The notes under the pieces: model-generated
The model's input: the letters and a program-made list of their open reading frames with translations, nothing else
Databases searched by the model: none
Told to the model about the DNA's origin: nothing
In this document: positions 8,901-13,466 of the stretch, piece by piece
Position numbering within the stretch: the first letter of the stretch is position 1
Layout: each line of letters begins with the position of its first letter
Assembly: GCA_016285615.1 (NCBI GenBank)
Contig: JAEERB010000063.1
Span: 1-13,466, forward strand
Direction of reading: 5' to 3'
DNA: 13,466 nt
Source: Bacteroidales bacterium
GTDB lineage: Bacteria > Bacteroidota > Bacteroidia > Bacteroidales > WCHB1-69
Translations under genes and position numbers: made by a program

Positions 8901-10671
8901 TTTCTATGTCTATTCTTGTGGAGCGGACGGTGCCAAGAGCGAACCGTCGGCACAGCGCTATATCCACACCGATAATTGCGATGCCGGTCAGCAGTGCCAC
9001 TATACGCTTAACTGGACGGTGAGCAATGCTACGTTAGGATCGTTGAATAATGGTGTGAGAATTTATGATGCCAACGGCATCTGGATTAAAGAATATTATG
9101 TGCCGGCAGGTAAAACCTCGGCCACTTTTGATATTAATATTTGTAATGGTGAGGAGGCGGTTTTCGGCTTCAACCGCGGAACTACCTACCAAACTTATGC
9201 CAATTTTACCATTACTGATGAAAGCGGCACAGAAGTGGCCAAAGTGACCAGTGGCAATGTGCAAGCCTCATCATATAGCGGCGCCACTGTCAAGACAGGC
9301 GCTATCATCAATAACCAGACTGCCGCTTCGCCGTGGCTCAAGTTGAAGGCGTCGTGCTCCACTTGCGCCGCACCCACGAACTTCACCGTTTCGCAAATTA
9401 CTGACCGCAGTGCTCACATTGTTTGGCAAACACCTTCAGGTGAGACAGGACAGCAATATGAGGTAGAGTATATGGCTCAAAATGAAGATGATTGGCATAG
9501 TGTAAACGTACAAAGTGCAACAAGTTGCGATTTGTCCAATCTGACCGAAGGAACCACCTATTTTGTTAGAATTAAGGCTGTATGTGGCAATGGTAGAATT
9601 ACTTATACTGATGTTTCAACCTTCGATACCAAAGTGAAACTGCACATCACCTCCGTAGGCCAGGGCTCCGTCTCACCTGCTGGAGACCTGCTGGTGGATA
9701 TGAACGCTGTAACAACATTCACTATGACGCCTCAGAAAGGTCATTATTGGATCAGCTTGAAAGCCAATGATGTTGAACAGAAGGAAGTGCTCTCACTGCC
9801 CGATAGTGTGGTGAAATTCGACTATCAGGCCACTGCTTCGGCAAACATTGTGGTGCGCTTTGCCGAAATACAATCGGCACCGCTGGATCTTTGCTCCGAT
9901 GAGTTGCCATATATGTATGAAAATGAGCGTATTGAAGTGGGGACGCAAAGTGGTGACTATATCATCCACATCACGACTGCCGATGGCTTGGACAGCCTCT
10001 TCTGCTTGAAACTGATAGTGCGCTATGCGCCCACGCCCGAAATTTGCATGGTAACCGTTGGCAACGACAATTACAACGATATCAGTTGGGTAGCTACGGA
10101 GCCCGTAATACACTATAACATTTACCGTGAGAACTTTAGGACGGGCGAGTACGAATATGCCGGTCGTGTTGCATACGGTGAAGGCACTACATGGACCGAC
10201 TCGCTGTCGGAGCCGATGATGCGGCCTAACCGTTATCGTTTAACCTTGTTGGATAGCTGCTTTAACGAGTCTGCTCATGCTGCCGACCACCAAACCATCC
10301 ATCTGACCAAGTTGCGCGAGGTGGCAGAGAATACGGTGAAGTTAGCTTGGACTTCTTACGAAGGCAAGAAAGTTAAGGCTTATTACATTTTACGTGGTGC
10401 CGATAAAAATACGCTGCAACCCATTGACACAGTTGAGGCTTCAGTGCTGCAATATAACGATACTTTTGCCGATGGTGTGAAGATGTACTATCGTATTGCG
10501 GCCGAATTGGATGATGCTTGTGGCACGGAGACGATTCCTGTCGTCTTATCGAATGGTTTGGAACACGGCACTTCGGGCCTGGCTAATAATTCCTTGCAAC
10601 GCCATATTGCCGTTTCACCCAACCCGACCACATCTACGGTCAAGGTTACGGTGGATAATCTAACCAATTGA
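5947..10671 (+). CDS. Secreted C10-family (streptopain/interpain-like) cysteine protease with adhesin and FN3 modules, truncated in its T9SS sorting domain
   Basis: The predicted product has 1574 residues. The signal peptide (about 1-23) is followed by a Spi-like propeptide (about 25-120) and the C10 catalytic domain (about 155-395), with nucleophile C187 in VPVGCVATAMAQ, H335 in GGHAF and the FHFNWGWNG loop (348-356). Next come an Ig-like linker, an FN3 split by an adhesin-like insert (about 495-745), a jelly-roll/cleaved-adhesin-like domain (about 752-916), FN3 (about 919-1010), a beta-rich domain, FN3 (about 1139-1229), an InlB-repeat-like domain (about 1230-1308), a LCSDELPY module (about 1310-1360), FN3-like repeats and the start of a type A sorting domain (VSPNPTTSTVKV). 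TGA at 10669 stops it inside that domain. The ATG at 5956 (MKRLL) is an equally plausible start; the frame extends upstream only to a TTG inside lysC. The family role is proteolysis at the cell surface or outside the cell; the substrate is unknown. Confidence 0.9.
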   Translation: MSVMKRLLAIIFLGWLLTMPAWSNPVDMATVKRVAHNFLQSRNVSVTKAMPSVAYTATTKLASTKSTDLFYVLNCGDAFVVVAADDRVTPVLGYSTEGAFDPQNVPIQMQDFLDAFSQEITAIINEPACPSLYQERWATLLSDSYAATKGTAVVGPLLSTNWAQTEYYNSLCPKDAAGSGGHVPVGCVATAMAQVIRYWEYPVHGVGSHTYLANSSAYGYGDYGEQTADYEHTTYDYDNMPNRLTASSTPEQVTAVATLSYHCGVSVDMFYGPKGSGSFMDRVGPALIKYFDYPDRLKHLSRNNYTDEEWVRMLKAELDLGHPMPYDGAGDAGGHAFVCDGYDNEDYFHFNWGWNGAYNNYFLVSSLNPVPTQPQLTFNNRCSAIFGIDAETPVMLLNTDELVLVAEKNKPSDSKKVTLRTYFLQNNINLTTVGNFQISTDGVNYASSLDFNKVGGELYVRFNAGSTDENGRLLLSSGSTQDTVELKGLVYEVTCDAPENLDYEINEGESVELFWDAPAAISKPVTVTWNTNTNLHLSYPSAYKAYQMHRYTEADLLAYHGMQLKSVSFKPNADALQYKVIVYQGGSFVRGKYDPGNIVAEQVLDLSSLDYSNWNTIQLDEPVTIDATQELWYGIYLEAPAMSSVMNMGRCSEHGKGNIMGTVSGNTITWAQESHGYCNALKAEIAAADSGVVNYDIARDGYHLATVTTLQYVDPLKVNGIYHYAITANWANGCSAVAEQDVVVEAMPDNPCAIKIPYITDFDSNIEGTAGNVESNIKCWTKLQSGSEKARVGTNLHNGTNAYEFGNPGLNGYTMAVLPPVAGKTKVKDLVVGFNGLATGPSVKLEIGVMTNPDDVSTFQMVATIKGEDLMLLGWKYFKIPLSSYTGRGKYVAFRNVATGSLVGARIDDLTLDNCTMPMPYDVTLSANGSKVTVDWTDPSEATQWEVEYGLHGSTAEGMAAGKGTKVKVDHHPVTLELAEGKTYDFYVYSCGADGAKSEPSAQRYIHTDNCDAGQQCHYTLNWTVSNATLGSLNNGVRIYDANGIWIKEYYVPAGKTSATFDINICNGEEAVFGFNRGTTYQTYANFTITDESGTEVAKVTSGNVQASSYSGATVKTGAIINNQTAASPWLKLKASCSTCAAPTNFTVSQITDRSAHIVWQTPSGETGQQYEVEYMAQNEDDWHSVNVQSATSCDLSNLTEGTTYFVRIKAVCGNGRITYTDVSTFDTKVKLHITSVGQGSVSPAGDLLVDMNAVTTFTMTPQKGHYWISLKANDVEQKEVLSLPDSVVKFDYQATASANIVVRFAEIQSAPLDLCSDELPYMYENERIEVGTQSGDYIIHITTADGLDSLFCLKLIVRYAPTPEICMVTVGNDNYNDISWVATEPVIHYNIYRENFRTGEYEYAGRVAYGEGTTWTDSLSEPMMRPNRYRLTLLDSCFNESAHAADHQTIHLTKLREVAENTVKLAWTSYEGKKVKAYYILRGADKNTLQPIDTVEASVLQYNDTFADGVKMYYRIAAELDDACGTETIPVVLSNGLEHGTSGLANNSLQRHIAVSPNPTTSTVKVTVDNLTN

Positions 10672-10833
10672 CGTATTGAGATTTACGATGTTTACGGCCG
10701 ACTGCTGACAAGTCAATCTGTCACCGGCTTACAAACCATAGTGGATATGCAACCATACGCCGCCGGCGTCTATATCCTTCGCGTCATTGAGAAACAACTT
10801 CCTGTTGGAACAGTAAGAGTTGTGAAACAATAA
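10669..10833 (+). pseudogene. In-frame remainder of the protease's T9SS type A sorting domain after a premature TGA
   Basis: Directly after the TGA at 10669-10671 the same frame stays open for 53 codons to a TAA at 10831-10833. It encodes RIEIYDVYGRLL, then MQPYAAGVYILRV and a terminal VGTVRVVKQ, which is the usual ending of a T9SS type A sorting domain (compare LTLYDLSGRKL, LATGMYVIEV and QKVVKR in the intact neighbour at 10989-12110). A single base substitution in a sense codon such as CGA or GGA accounts for it. No start codon or promoter suggests that this piece is a separate gene. Confidence 0.85.
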
Positions 10834-10840
10834 GAGAATG

Positions 10841-10871
10841 TTGAAGTGTTGATTGTTGAATTGTTGAAGTG
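10841..10871. repeat. Short imperfect TTGAAGTG/TTGAATTG-type direct repeats
   Basis: Just after the protease reading frame the sequence repeats TTGAAGTG, TTGATTG, TTGAATTG and TTGAAGTG with a period of about 8 nt. It adjoins the structured repeat at 10869-10986 and may be part of the same low-complexity element. No coding potential is seen. Confidence 0.6.
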
Positions 10872-10902
10872 AGGAGTGAGAAGTTAAGAAACTAAGGAGT
10901 TA

Positions 10903-10944
10903 AGAATTATTGAATTATAGATGTTTCCATAATTCAATAATTCT
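10903..10944 (-). repeat. Perfect 16-bp inverted repeat (hairpin) with 10-nt loop, in repeat copy 1
   Basis: The arms 10903-10918 and 10929-10944 are perfect reverse complements, separated by a 10-nt loop at 10919-10928 that reads GGAAACATCT on the minus strand. The minus-strand 5' arm is two 8-nt units, AGAATTAT then TGAATTAT. It could be a bidirectional terminator for the protease and the PCMD-like gene, or the folded core of a REP-like element. Confidence 0.85.
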
Positions 10945-10960
10945 ATATATCTCTTTGTTC

Positions 10961-10983
10961 TTTGAATTTTGAATTTTGAATTC
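10961..10983. repeat. Period-8 tandem tract TTTGAATT/TTGAATTT
   Basis: The 8-nt unit TTGAATTT is repeated nearly three times immediately beyond the 3' end of the PCMD-like gene. It forms the promoter-distal flank of repeat copy 1. The matching position of copy 2 holds a different simple repeat (13312-13339). Confidence 0.75.
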
Positions 10984-10988
10984 TGATC

Positions 10989-12110
10989 TTATCTCTTCAC
11001 TACCTTCTGTCGGTATTGGTGGTTCACCTCTATAACATACATTCCTGTCGCCAATGTGCTTATATTGAGTTGATTATCGCGCGTTTCCATCAGTTTGCGA
11101 CCGCTGAGGTCGTAAAGTGTGAGTGAAGTGACAGGCTCGCTGGCAGTGCAACGCACAATGTCGGTGGCAGGGTTGGGGTAGATGGTCCACGGCGATGGTT
11201 CGCTGTTGGCAATGCCATTGCCGACGGCAGTGTATAAGTGCAGGTCGTCGAGGATGAGTTCAGAGCCCTGTGCTTTGGTTTCGCCAGCCGACGATAGGAA
11301 CATGATGAATAACGTGTCGGGATATACCTCTTCGTAATCTTCGTTATAGTAGTGCATGGATTGGTATGCTACATTAAACGACTGGTACTCATTTCCTTGC
11401 GCATTAAGTGCGCTAAAGCCGCCGCCAACTACTTGTGTGCGGCTGTTTTGTTTGTCGTAGCGTGTGCCAATCAGCAGAATGCCACCATGGTCATCCGCCG
11501 ATGCTGGTTTGTAAATGTATTGTCCTGACAGTGAAGAGGGAAGATGCCATCTTAAAGGAAGTCCTTTGGTCATATAGTTGCTGATGCCTTGCTCATCGAA
11601 GGCGGCCAACATCGGTCCGGGAACCGGTTCATATTCTGAAATGATATCCAGCATGTCCAAGAAATTCTCGTGGTTGATGGTGCCTGTCGAAAGCATCGAA
11701 GGGAAGGTGGTTTCGACATAGATGGAGTCGATGTAGTTACGAACAATGTTGTAGGTGCTTGAGATGACGATGTCGGAGATTTTGCATGTGGTGAGACTTA
11801 CCGCTTTGTCGCCGCCATTATCGTTGATAGCGCTGATTTTCGAAAGTGGCAGGTCGGCGTCAATGTTGATGGTGAGGCCGCTGTATAATACCGATTCGTG
11901 CACGGGCATAATCAGATAGTCCCACGAAGTGGGTGTGTAATAGTCCTCGAACACAGGGTAGGAGGAAATAACAATGGAAACCGTATAGCCCGGGTGCTTG
12001 GTCCATTGCTCGAAATTGTTGTTGGGAAGGGCAAATTCGGGTTGTGCTTTCGTTGAAAGGGTGCTCATCAACAGGAAGATGGCAAGAATAGTAAGTATCG
12101 TTTTTTTCAT
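10989..12110 (-). CDS. Secreted PCMD-like (putative carbohydrate metabolism domain) protein with T9SS type A sorting domain
   Basis: The product has 373 residues. A signal peptide (about 1-22, ending STKAQ) is followed by a module starting FALPNNNFEQW (26-36) and, after about 150 residues, SGQYIYKP (195-202), ILLIGTRYD (211-219), NEYQSFNVAY (240-249), YPDTLFIMFLSS (263-274) and GSELILDDLHLY (282-293). This order resembles PCMD-family jelly-roll proteins of Bacteroidetes, thought to bind or act on glycans, though no activity can be read from the sequence. The C-terminus (about 308-373) is an intact T9SS type A sorting domain: WTIYPNPATDIV, LTLYDLSGRKL, STLATGMYVIEV and terminal KVVKR. The product should therefore cross the outer membrane by T9SS and be attached or released. 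The gene is divergent from the kinase and convergent with the protease. Sorting domain and secretion are firm; the PCMD assignment is moderate. Confidence 0.8.
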   Translation of the reverse strand: MKKTILTILAIFLLMSTLSTKAQPEFALPNNNFEQWTKHPGYTVSIVISSYPVFEDYYTPTSWDYLIMPVHESVLYSGLTINIDADLPLSKISAINDNGGDKAVSLTTCKISDIVISSTYNIVRNYIDSIYVETTFPSMLSTGTINHENFLDMLDIISEYEPVPGPMLAAFDEQGISNYMTKGLPLRWHLPSSLSGQYIYKPASADDHGGILLIGTRYDKQNSRTQVVGGGFSALNAQGNEYQSFNVAYQSMHYYNEDYEEVYPDTLFIMFLSSAGETKAQGSELILDDLHLYTAVGNGIANSEPSPWTIYPNPATDIVRCTASEPVTSLTLYDLSGRKLMETRDNQLNISTLATGMYVIEVNHQYRQKVVKR

Positions 12111-12133
12111 AATTAATGTGTGGAATAGTGACG

Positions 12134-12165
12134 CAAAAGTACTAATTTTTTCAAATCATCACGAA
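12134..12165 (-). promoter_or_regulatory. Putative promoter of the PCMD-like gene
   Basis: On the minus strand, TACTTTTG at 12141-12134 matches the TAnnTTTG -7 consensus exactly. A weak -33 element, TTCG at 12165-12162, precedes it with a 20-bp spacer. The expected leader before the ATG at 12110 is about 15-20 nt. Confidence 0.6.
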
Positions 12166-12174
12166 GGATGAAGG

Positions 12175-12208
12175 TTGTTTAAGAATTCGCCAAAAATCGT
12201 TATATTTG
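12175..12208 (+). promoter_or_regulatory. Putative promoter of the sugar kinase gene
   Basis: TATATTTG at 12201-12208 matches the TAnnTTTG -7 consensus exactly. A partial -33 match, TTGT, lies at 12175-12178 with a 22-bp spacer. Transcription would start near 12214, about 17 nt before the ATG at 12231. This position excludes the upstream in-frame TTG at 12219 as a likely start. Confidence 0.6.
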
Positions 12209-12230
12209 CCCCGTAAAATTGTATTCTCTT

Positions 12231-13304
12231 ATGAAAGAAATCATCTCACACTTTGCTGCTGCCGATAAAATCGGTGATATCAAGCCCGTAAAAGTGGGAC
12301 TCATCAACGACTCGTATGTAGTACGCAATCTCAACCCGAATGAGCCTTCGTGGTTTTTGCAACGTATTAATCATCACGTGTTTCAGAATGTGGATGGCTT
12401 GCAGAACAACATTCTCAAGGTGACCGATCATCTGCGTAAAAAACTGGCCGAGGCGGGCGAGACAGACCTGCATCGCAAAGTGCTGCGCCTGGTGCCCACG
12501 CACGATGGGAAGTTGTATCATCGTACTGCAGAAGGCGACTATTGGCGTGTGTATGAGTTGATTGAGAATGCGTCGTCGCACGATAAGGTGACGCCACAAT
12601 CGGCCTTTCTGGCTGGCGAAGCGTTCGGACGCTTTCAATGTATGCTATCGGACCTGCCCGCCGAAGAACTGGTCGAGACGATTCCCAATTTCCACAATAT
12701 CGTATTCCGCCTACAGCAACTGAAAGAGGCCGTGGCAAAGCAAAGGGTAGGACGATTGATTGAGTACCGCCATATTGTGGATGATCTGCTGCGCCGCGAA
12801 GAGGAGATGTGCCTCGCAGAGCGCCTGTATAAAGAGGGGAAACTGCCCAAACGCATCAACCATTGCGATACCAAAGTGAATAACATGATGTTTGATAAGG
12901 ATGGCAAAGTGCTCTGTATCGTTGATTTAGATACGGTGATGCCAGGCTTTGTTATCTGTGACTTTGGTGACTTTATGCGTACTGCCGCCAATACGGGCGA
13001 GGAAGATGACAAGGTGCTGGACAATATCCATGTGAATATGGAGATCTTTGAAGCCTATACCCGCGGCTACCTGAAAACAGCCACTTTTTTGACCGATACT
13101 GAAAAGGAACTGCTGCCCTTCGGCGCCAAACTGATGAGCTATATGCAAACTGTCCGCTTCTTCACCGACTTTCTAAACGGCGACACTTACTACAAAATCC
13201 AATATCCTGAACATAACCTCGTACGTACCCTCGCCCAACTGCGACTGCTCGAAGAACAAGAGAAGGATTACGATAAGATGCGGGAGATAATCAAGGGATT
13301 GTAG
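12231..13304 (+). CDS. APH-fold sugar kinase, similar to N-acetylhexosamine 1-kinase (NahK) and Bacteroides relatives
   Basis: From the ATG at 12231 the product has 357 residues, close to the roughly 360 of Bifidobacterium NahK. It has the aminoglycoside-phosphotransferase/choline-kinase fold: an N-terminal lobe with VGLINDSYVV (about 22-31), the catalytic Brenner motif HCDTKVNN (211-218, catalytic Asp 213), the metal-binding IVDLDTVMPG (about 230-239) and CDFGDFMRT (about 244-252). NahK-type enzymes phosphorylate GlcNAc or GalNAc at C1 in salvage of host-glycan sugars, and relatives of this protein in Bacteroides carry the same motifs. True drug resistance is unlikely. No partner nucleotidyltransferase or phosphorylase is visible, so the substrate remains an inference. 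The frame can extend 4 codons to TTG at 12219, but the promoter position favours the ATG. It is the last gene before the right-hand repeat. Confidence 0.82.
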   Translation: MKEIISHFAAADKIGDIKPVKVGLINDSYVVRNLNPNEPSWFLQRINHHVFQNVDGLQNNILKVTDHLRKKLAEAGETDLHRKVLRLVPTHDGKLYHRTAEGDYWRVYELIENASSHDKVTPQSAFLAGEAFGRFQCMLSDLPAEELVETIPNFHNIVFRLQQLKEAVAKQRVGRLIEYRHIVDDLLRREEEMCLAERLYKEGKLPKRINHCDTKVNNMMFDKDGKVLCIVDLDTVMPGFVICDFGDFMRTAANTGEEDDKVLDNIHVNMEIFEAYTRGYLKTATFLTDTEKELLPFGAKLMSYMQTVRFFTDFLNGDTYYKIQYPEHNLVRTLAQLRLLEEQEKDYDKMREIIKGL

Positions 13305-13311
13305 GGATTCA

Positions 13312-13339
13312 AGAACAGAGAACAAAGAACAGAGAACAA
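13312..13339. repeat. Exact 14-nt tandem duplication AGAACAGAGAACAA
   Basis: Two perfect copies (13312-13325 and 13326-13339) lie 7 bp after the kinase stop codon. Each copy is itself two variants of a 7-8 nt AGAACA-type unit. The tract leads directly into structured repeat copy 2. Confidence 0.9.
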
Positions 13340-13341
13340 AT

Positions 13342-13455
13342 TCAGAATTCAAAAAGATATAGAGAATTATGGAATCATGGAATTATGGAAACATCTATAA
13401 CTCAATAATTCAATAACTCTTAACTCCTTAACTTTTTAACTCCTTAACTCCTCAC
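13342..13455 (+). repeat. Structured intergenic repeat, copy 2 (after the kinase gene)
   Basis: On the plus strand this has the same order of parts as copy 1: TCAGAATTC, AGATATA, an 8-nt-unit stem, loop GGAAACATCT, the complementary stem, then CTTAACTCC repeats ending CTCCTCAC. It starts 37 bp after the kinase stop. Both copies are thus sense-oriented behind the 3' end of their neighbouring gene, but inverted relative to each other. The element continues to, or ends near, the right window edge. No coding potential was seen from 13305 to 13466. Confidence 0.85.
13363..13420 (+). repeat. Imperfect 24-bp hairpin with 10-nt loop, in repeat copy 2
   Basis: The arms 13363-13386 and 13397-13420 pair at 19 of 24 positions around the loop GGAAACATCT at 13387-13396. 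The left arm is three 8-nt units (AGAATTAT, GGAATCAT, GGAATTAT), one more than in copy 1, and the right arm has a matching extra unit. It could serve as a kinase terminator, although the downstream sequence is only moderately T-rich. Confidence 0.8.
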
Positions 13456-13466
13456 TATTCACTTCT

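Larger units (their letters stand above)
10869..10986 (-). repeat. Structured intergenic repeat, copy 1 (after the PCMD-like gene)
   Basis: Read on the minus strand, this AT-rich element starts 2 bp after the PCMD-like stop. It has TCAGAATTC, a period-8 AATTCAAA tract, AGATATA, a perfect 16-bp hairpin with loop GGAAACATCT, then CTTAACTCCTTA-type repeats ending in CTCCTCAC. The same order occurs on the plus strand at 13342-13455. The core 10904-10935 matches 13380-13411 in inverted orientation with one mismatch in 32. It lies between two convergent genes, so it could act as a two-way terminator, although no T-run follows the hairpin. No transposase or ORF is present. Confidence 0.85.

Noticed and set aside
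10669..10671. UGA reassigned to glycine or another sense codon
   Set aside because: lysA, the flippase and the polymerase all end at TGA at their expected family lengths, two of them in ATGA overlaps, so UGA is a stop in this genome.
10834..10988. CRISPR-like or attC-like array in the repeat-rich gap
   Set aside because: The repeats are 8-nt low-complexity units without spacers of uniform length, and no cas or integrase genes are near.

Overview
The window looks like a chromosomal segment of a Bacteroidales bacterium, probably of the Prevotella/Bacteroides/Porphyromonas group. Three things point there. Start sites are preceded by TAnnTTTG-type -7 boxes and lack clear Shine-Dalgarno sequences. 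Two secreted proteins end in type IX secretion (T9SS) type A sorting domains. The protein families present (C10 cysteine protease with adhesin modules, PCMD-like protein, NahK-like kinase, lysC-lysA pair) are typical of this order. No rRNA, tRNA, CRISPR array, integrase or transposase was seen.

Left half (1-5881, all minus strand). This is a five-gene head-to-tail array in the order lysC, lysA, Wzx-like flippase, Wzy-like polymerase, family-4 glycosyltransferase; the last gene runs off the left edge. The first two make aspartyl-phosphate and perform the last step of lysine synthesis (meso-DAP to lysine). The other three form a surface-polysaccharide assembly set. Gaps are 21 and 78 bp, then two 4-bp ATGA stop/start overlaps, so the polysaccharide genes look translationally coupled and may be read from the lysC promoter.

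Centre (5882-10833, plus strand). A roughly 60-bp divergent promoter region with back-to-back -7 boxes separates lysC from a very large secreted C10 (streptopain/interpain-like) protease. The protease carries a propeptide, the catalytic domain, nested adhesin/FN3 modules and a T9SS sorting domain. The sorting domain is cut by an in-frame TGA at 10669-10671. The remaining 53 codons are still open and still encode the rest of a normal sorting domain, which indicates a recent nonsense mutation or a sequence error.

Right part (10834-13466). A PCMD-like T9SS cargo (minus) and a NahK-like sugar kinase (plus) diverge from a 120-bp intergenic region with one exact -7 box for each. Each gene is followed, just after its stop codon and in the same relative orientation, by a copy of an AT-rich structured repeat of about 115 bp. 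Both copies have the same 10-nt loop (GGAAACATCT). Their stems are built from 8-nt units, two in one copy and three in the other, and the extra unit is inserted on both arms. This repeat and the broken sorting domain are the most notable observations.
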